A stretch of DNA of 7,147 bases from Roseovarius sp. UBA3070 (GTDB lineage Bacteria; Pseudomonadota; Alphaproteobacteria; Rhodobacterales; Rhodobacteraceae), in the NCBI GenBank assembly GCA_002366775.1, contig DFBW01000317.1, positions 2,874-10,020 on the forward strand. Reading direction: 5' to 3'. A program made the translations under genes and the position numbers. The notes under the pieces are model-generated. The model was given only the letters and a program-made list of their open reading frames with translations, was not told where the DNA came from and did not search any database. Of the stretch, positions 5,405-7,147 are shown in pieces (the first letter of the stretch is position 1; each line of letters opens with the position of its first letter).

Positions 5405-6466
5405 TCACGGTTGTTGGGTCAACACCATATAATCCTGAAACGCCCGCTCCCCGGACTGGGCCTGCCCTATCATCCCGCGCAACACCGAGATGGCCGCCGG
5501 TGATGTTGCAGGCACTACATGGTTCAACCCTTCACCATCGCTCAGGGCAGTAAAGTCGATCACCTTAACGTCCAGCCCCTTTACCACATCGGGGCTGTCA
5601 ATCACGCCCAAACGCGGTTTTCGGCCCGTAATAAAGCCGGCAAGATTCAGGGCGCGATCCTGTTGTGACACGAAGATCAAAAAGGGTTTTGGCAAATCAC
5701 CAATCGCCTGAGCTTGCGTGCGAAACACATCAGGGTCAATGTCGGGCGACATCAACACCACCGAGTTGATCCGCGACAACAACCGCCTGTCCCCCTTCAG
5801 CGCGGCCTGTCGCATCACTTCCATTATCAGCTGCGAGCCCATGGAATGCGCCAGCAGCACAATCCGGTCATTGGGATTTGCGGTCAGGCTTTTCATCAAC
5901 CGTTCCAGATCATCGCGGGCATAAAGCACGCTATCGCGGTCATAGATATAGCCGCGCGGATCACCGGCAGAGGGCCAGGAGTACAAAACAGCCGTGCCAG
6001 GGGTCCTGAAATCCGTCCGAATCTGAGCGAGACGATACATCGCTTCCGACAGCGTGTTATTGTACCCATGCACGAACAACAGCACTTCTTGGCCGGGGCC
6101 ACTGCGGTGTGCCGCACGGGCAAAGCTGCTTTGGTCGCCGTAGACTTGGGTTTCAGCCACAACAAAATCAGTGGCGGCGTTGGCGGGGCCCTCGGGCCAT
6201 TCGATCTGGCCTGGCGCGTGGCTGGCGGGCACCGAGATGTCCGCCCGAAAATACCGCAGGCCGGTATTGCGCGGCTCTCCAAAGGTTGGCCCGGTTCGAT
6301 CAAGTTTTCGTTCGGTGGCGACAAACACCGGCTCGATCGTACTGTTGGGGGCCGGGGTGGCGCGCTGCGCCGAAGGCCGCGGGCTACAGGCGACAAGCAC
6401 AAGGATCAGGCCAACGGCGAGGCCGACCTTTGTGTTGAATGTCGCCCTCTTGTGGTTGGCAGACAT
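5405..6466 (-). CDS. Alpha/beta hydrolase (DUF900-type) lipoprotein
   Basis: This is a 353-residue predicted lipoprotein. It has a basic N-terminus (Lys6, Arg7, Lys13), a hydrophobic stretch and a lipobox LVAC with Cys27 as the lipidated residue, then a Pro/Ser/Ala-rich linker to about residue 43. The rest is an alpha/beta hydrolase of the DUF900 kind. It shows HGYNN (133-137) for the oxyanion hole, AHSMGS (206-211) with nucleophile Ser208, 'SPDIDPDVF' (240-248), the probable acid Asp270 in 'SQQDRAL', and His316 in 'LNHVV'. The triad looks intact, so it should be an esterase or lipase-like enzyme anchored in the envelope; substrate unknown. Residue after Cys27 is Ser, which favours outer-membrane sorting by the usual Lol rule. 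The ATG lies 5 bases after a strong hairpin that covers its GGGAGGGG ribosome-binding site. No alternative in-frame start restores a signal peptide. Confidence 0.87.
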   Translation of the reverse strand: MSANHKRATFNTKVGLAVGLILVLVACSPRPSAQRATPAPNSTIEPVFVATERKLDRTGPTFGEPRNTGLRYFRADISVPASHAPGQIEWPEGPANAATDFVVAETQVYGDQSSFARAAHRSGPGQEVLLFVHGYNNTLSEAMYRLAQIRTDFRTPGTAVLYSWPSAGDPRGYIYDRDSVLYARDDLERLMKSLTANPNDRIVLLAHSMGSQLIMEVMRQAALKGDRRLLSRINSVVLMSPDIDPDVFRTQAQAIGDLPKPFLIFVSQQDRALNLAGFITGRKPRLGVIDSPDVVKGLDVKVIDFTALSDGEGLNHVVPATSPAAISVLRGMIGQAQSGERAFQDYMVLTQQP

Positions 6467-6497
6467 GAAAAGCCCCTCCCTGCACGCAGGAAGAGGC
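6467..6497 (-). promoter_or_regulatory. 12-bp hairpin plus T-run covering the lipoprotein ribosome-binding site
   Basis: Read on the minus strand, GCCTCTTCCTGC (6497-6486) pairs with GCAGGGAGGGGC (6483-6472) around a 2-base turn (in practice an 11-bp stem with a CGTG loop) with two G-T wobbles, followed by TTTTC and the ATG at 6466. It has the form of an intrinsic terminator, yet the 3' arm contains GGGAGGGG, the only Shine-Dalgarno for the lipoprotein gene. It could be an attenuator, a translational switch, or the 3' end of a short RNA. Confidence 0.65.
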
Positions 6498-6534
6498 TTA
6501 CTTTGTCTTGGTTCAATATTAAAGCCTTTCGCGC

Positions 6535-6563
6535 AATATCTGCATCAGAGATTTTGCCCGCAA
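6535..6563 (-). promoter_or_regulatory. Candidate promoter upstream of the lipoprotein leader
   Basis: On the minus strand, TTGCGG (6563-6558), a 17-base spacer and GATATT (6540-6535) match a housekeeping promoter fairly well. Transcription would begin near 6528, giving a leader of about 60 bases that ends with the hairpin before the ATG. The remaining bases of the 174-base gap (6467-6640) hold only the rpoH-side hairpin. Confidence 0.35.
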
Positions 6564-6626
6564 TGCCCACAACGGTCCTATGTCGTGGCGCGCATCGCCA
6601 TTTGCCTGTCTCAGGTTAAAGGCGAT

Positions 6627-6641
6627 ACGGCTTTAAGCCGT
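6627..6641 (-). terminator. Possible rpoH transcription terminator
   Basis: ACGGCT (6627-6632) and AGCCGT (6636-6641) form a 6-bp hairpin with loop TTA (7 bp if the loop is a single base). On the minus strand it starts inside the rpoH stop codon (6643-6641). It is followed by ATCGCCTTTAAC, with only a short T-run a few bases on, so termination by this alone is uncertain. Confidence 0.4.
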
Positions 6642-7147
6642 CACGCAGAGGCCAGCATACCTTTTTCCTGTGCAAGGCCACGCATCCGCTTTTGCAGCTT
6701 TTCAAAGGCGCGCACCTCGATCTGGCGGATGCGTTCACGGCTGACGTCATATTGCCCGCTCAGATCTTCCAGCGTGATCGTCTGATCAGACAGGCGGCGC
6801 TGGGTCAGGATGTCTTTTTCACGATCATTCAGCACATCCATCGCCTCGGCCAACAGCTCACGCCGCGCCTCCAACTCGTCTCGGGCCTCATAATCACCAG
6901 CCTGATCGGCATCTTCGTCTTCCAGCCAATCCTGCCATTGCATGGTGCCTTCGCCCTCGGACCCAACCGTGGCGTTCAGTGACGCATCCCCGCCCGACAT
7001 ACGGCGGTTCATCGAGATCACTTCTTTTTCGGTCACCCCCAATTGGCTGGCAATCTTTTTCACGTTCTCGGGGCGCATATCGCCTTCTTCCAAAGCGCCA
7101 ATTTTATTTTTGGCCTTGCGCAGATTGAAGAACAATTTCTTTTGTGC
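6641..7147 (-). CDS. rpoH: RNA polymerase heat-shock sigma factor RpoH (sigma-32), C-terminal part
   Basis: The reading frame is open to the right edge of the window, so the N-terminal part lies outside. The visible 168 residues begin 'AQKKLFFNLRKAKNKI'. This contains the RpoH box (QKKLFFNLR), a signature that separates sigma-32 from other sigma-70 relatives. Region 3 follows ('ENVKKIASQLGVTEKEVISMNRRM'), then an acidic linker ('WLEDEDADQAG'), and region 4 with its helix-turn-helix 'ITLEDLSGQYDVSRERIRQIEVRAFEKLQKRM', which contacts the -35 element. RpoH directs RNA polymerase to heat-shock promoters (chaperones, proteases). Many Rhodobacteraceae carry two RpoH proteins; from this fragment I cannot say which paralogue this is. 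The apparent TTG start at 7135 is only the Leu codon of the RpoH box, not a real start. No frameshift or damage is visible. Confidence 0.95.
   Translation of the reverse strand, partial: AQKKLFFNLRKAKNKIGALEEGDMRPENVKKIASQLGVTEKEVISMNRRMSGGDASLNATVGSEGEGTMQWQDWLEDEDADQAGDYEARDELEARRELLAEAMDVLNDREKDILTQRRLSDQTITLEDLSGQYDVSRERIRQIEVRAFEKLQKRMRGLAQEKGMLASA

Noticed and set aside
5714..6619. Long open frame on the plus strand (about 301 codons) opposite the hydrolase lipoprotein
   Set aside because: It is a shadow of a gene with clear catalytic motifs; composition is Arg/Gly/His-rich without family features.
6641..7135. RpoH fragment as a complete 164-residue gene starting at 7135
   Set aside because: The TTG at 7135 is the Leu of the conserved RpoH box, and the frame continues open to the window edge with matching residues.
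1..7147. Mobile element, CRISPR array, toxin-antitoxin or phage genes
   Set aside because: No transposase, integrase, regularly spaced repeats or small overlapping gene pair of that kind is visible; the only repeat-like unit is the 120-base palindromic block at 2725-2844.

Overview
This window looks like chromosomal DNA from an alphaproteobacterium, most likely a marine Rhodobacteraceae (Roseobacter-group) species. That reading rests on moderately high G+C, the style of the RpoH C-terminus and of the fumarylacetoacetate-hydrolase and PepF proteins, and C-rich leaders with few classic terminators. It is from memory of these families, not a database search. I see no insertion sequence, phage gene, tRNA, rRNA or CRISPR array.

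Left part (1-2850): a secreted tetratricopeptide-repeat protein (7-579, minus) is transcribed away from a two-gene plus-strand unit. That unit is a 95-residue SCP2-type lipid-carrier protein (651-938) and an alpha/beta hydrolase of the lysophospholipase type (938-1924). The two overlap by one base (TGATG) and are probably translationally coupled. The hydrolase runs head-on into a fumarylacetoacetate-hydrolase family gene (1881-2708, minus), and their 3' ends overlap by 44 bases. Between that gene and pepF lies a dense cluster of inverted repeats bounded by 9-base terminal inverted repeats (about 2725-2844), which resembles a small intergenic repeat element.

Middle (2850-5076): an M3B oligoendopeptidase F gene (2944-4764, plus) is followed by 312 bases with no gene. 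This gap holds a long RNA-like fold, with a 17-bp helix broken by one A-A mismatch at 4843-4860 / 4962-4979. Its size (about 175 nt), rod shape, internal bubble and several short motifs match 6S RNA, the RNA polymerase regulator. This is the most notable unlabelled signal in the window.

Right part (5077-7147): three minus-strand genes follow one another, reading from the right. They are the C-terminal part of the heat-shock sigma factor RpoH (cut by the window edge), an alpha/beta-hydrolase (DUF900-type) lipoprotein, and an 89-residue DksA/TraR-type zinc-finger protein. The lipoprotein gene has a 12-bp hairpin plus a T-run directly before its start codon, burying its ribosome-binding site. 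This could be an attenuator, a thermosensor-like switch, or the end of a small RNA.

Taken together the genes are mostly housekeeping: lipid/ester hydrolysis, catabolism, peptide turnover and stress transcription. A 6S RNA, a sigma-32 factor and a DksA-like protein would put three RNA-polymerase-directed regulators within about 2.3 kb. Whether this clustering means anything is unknown.
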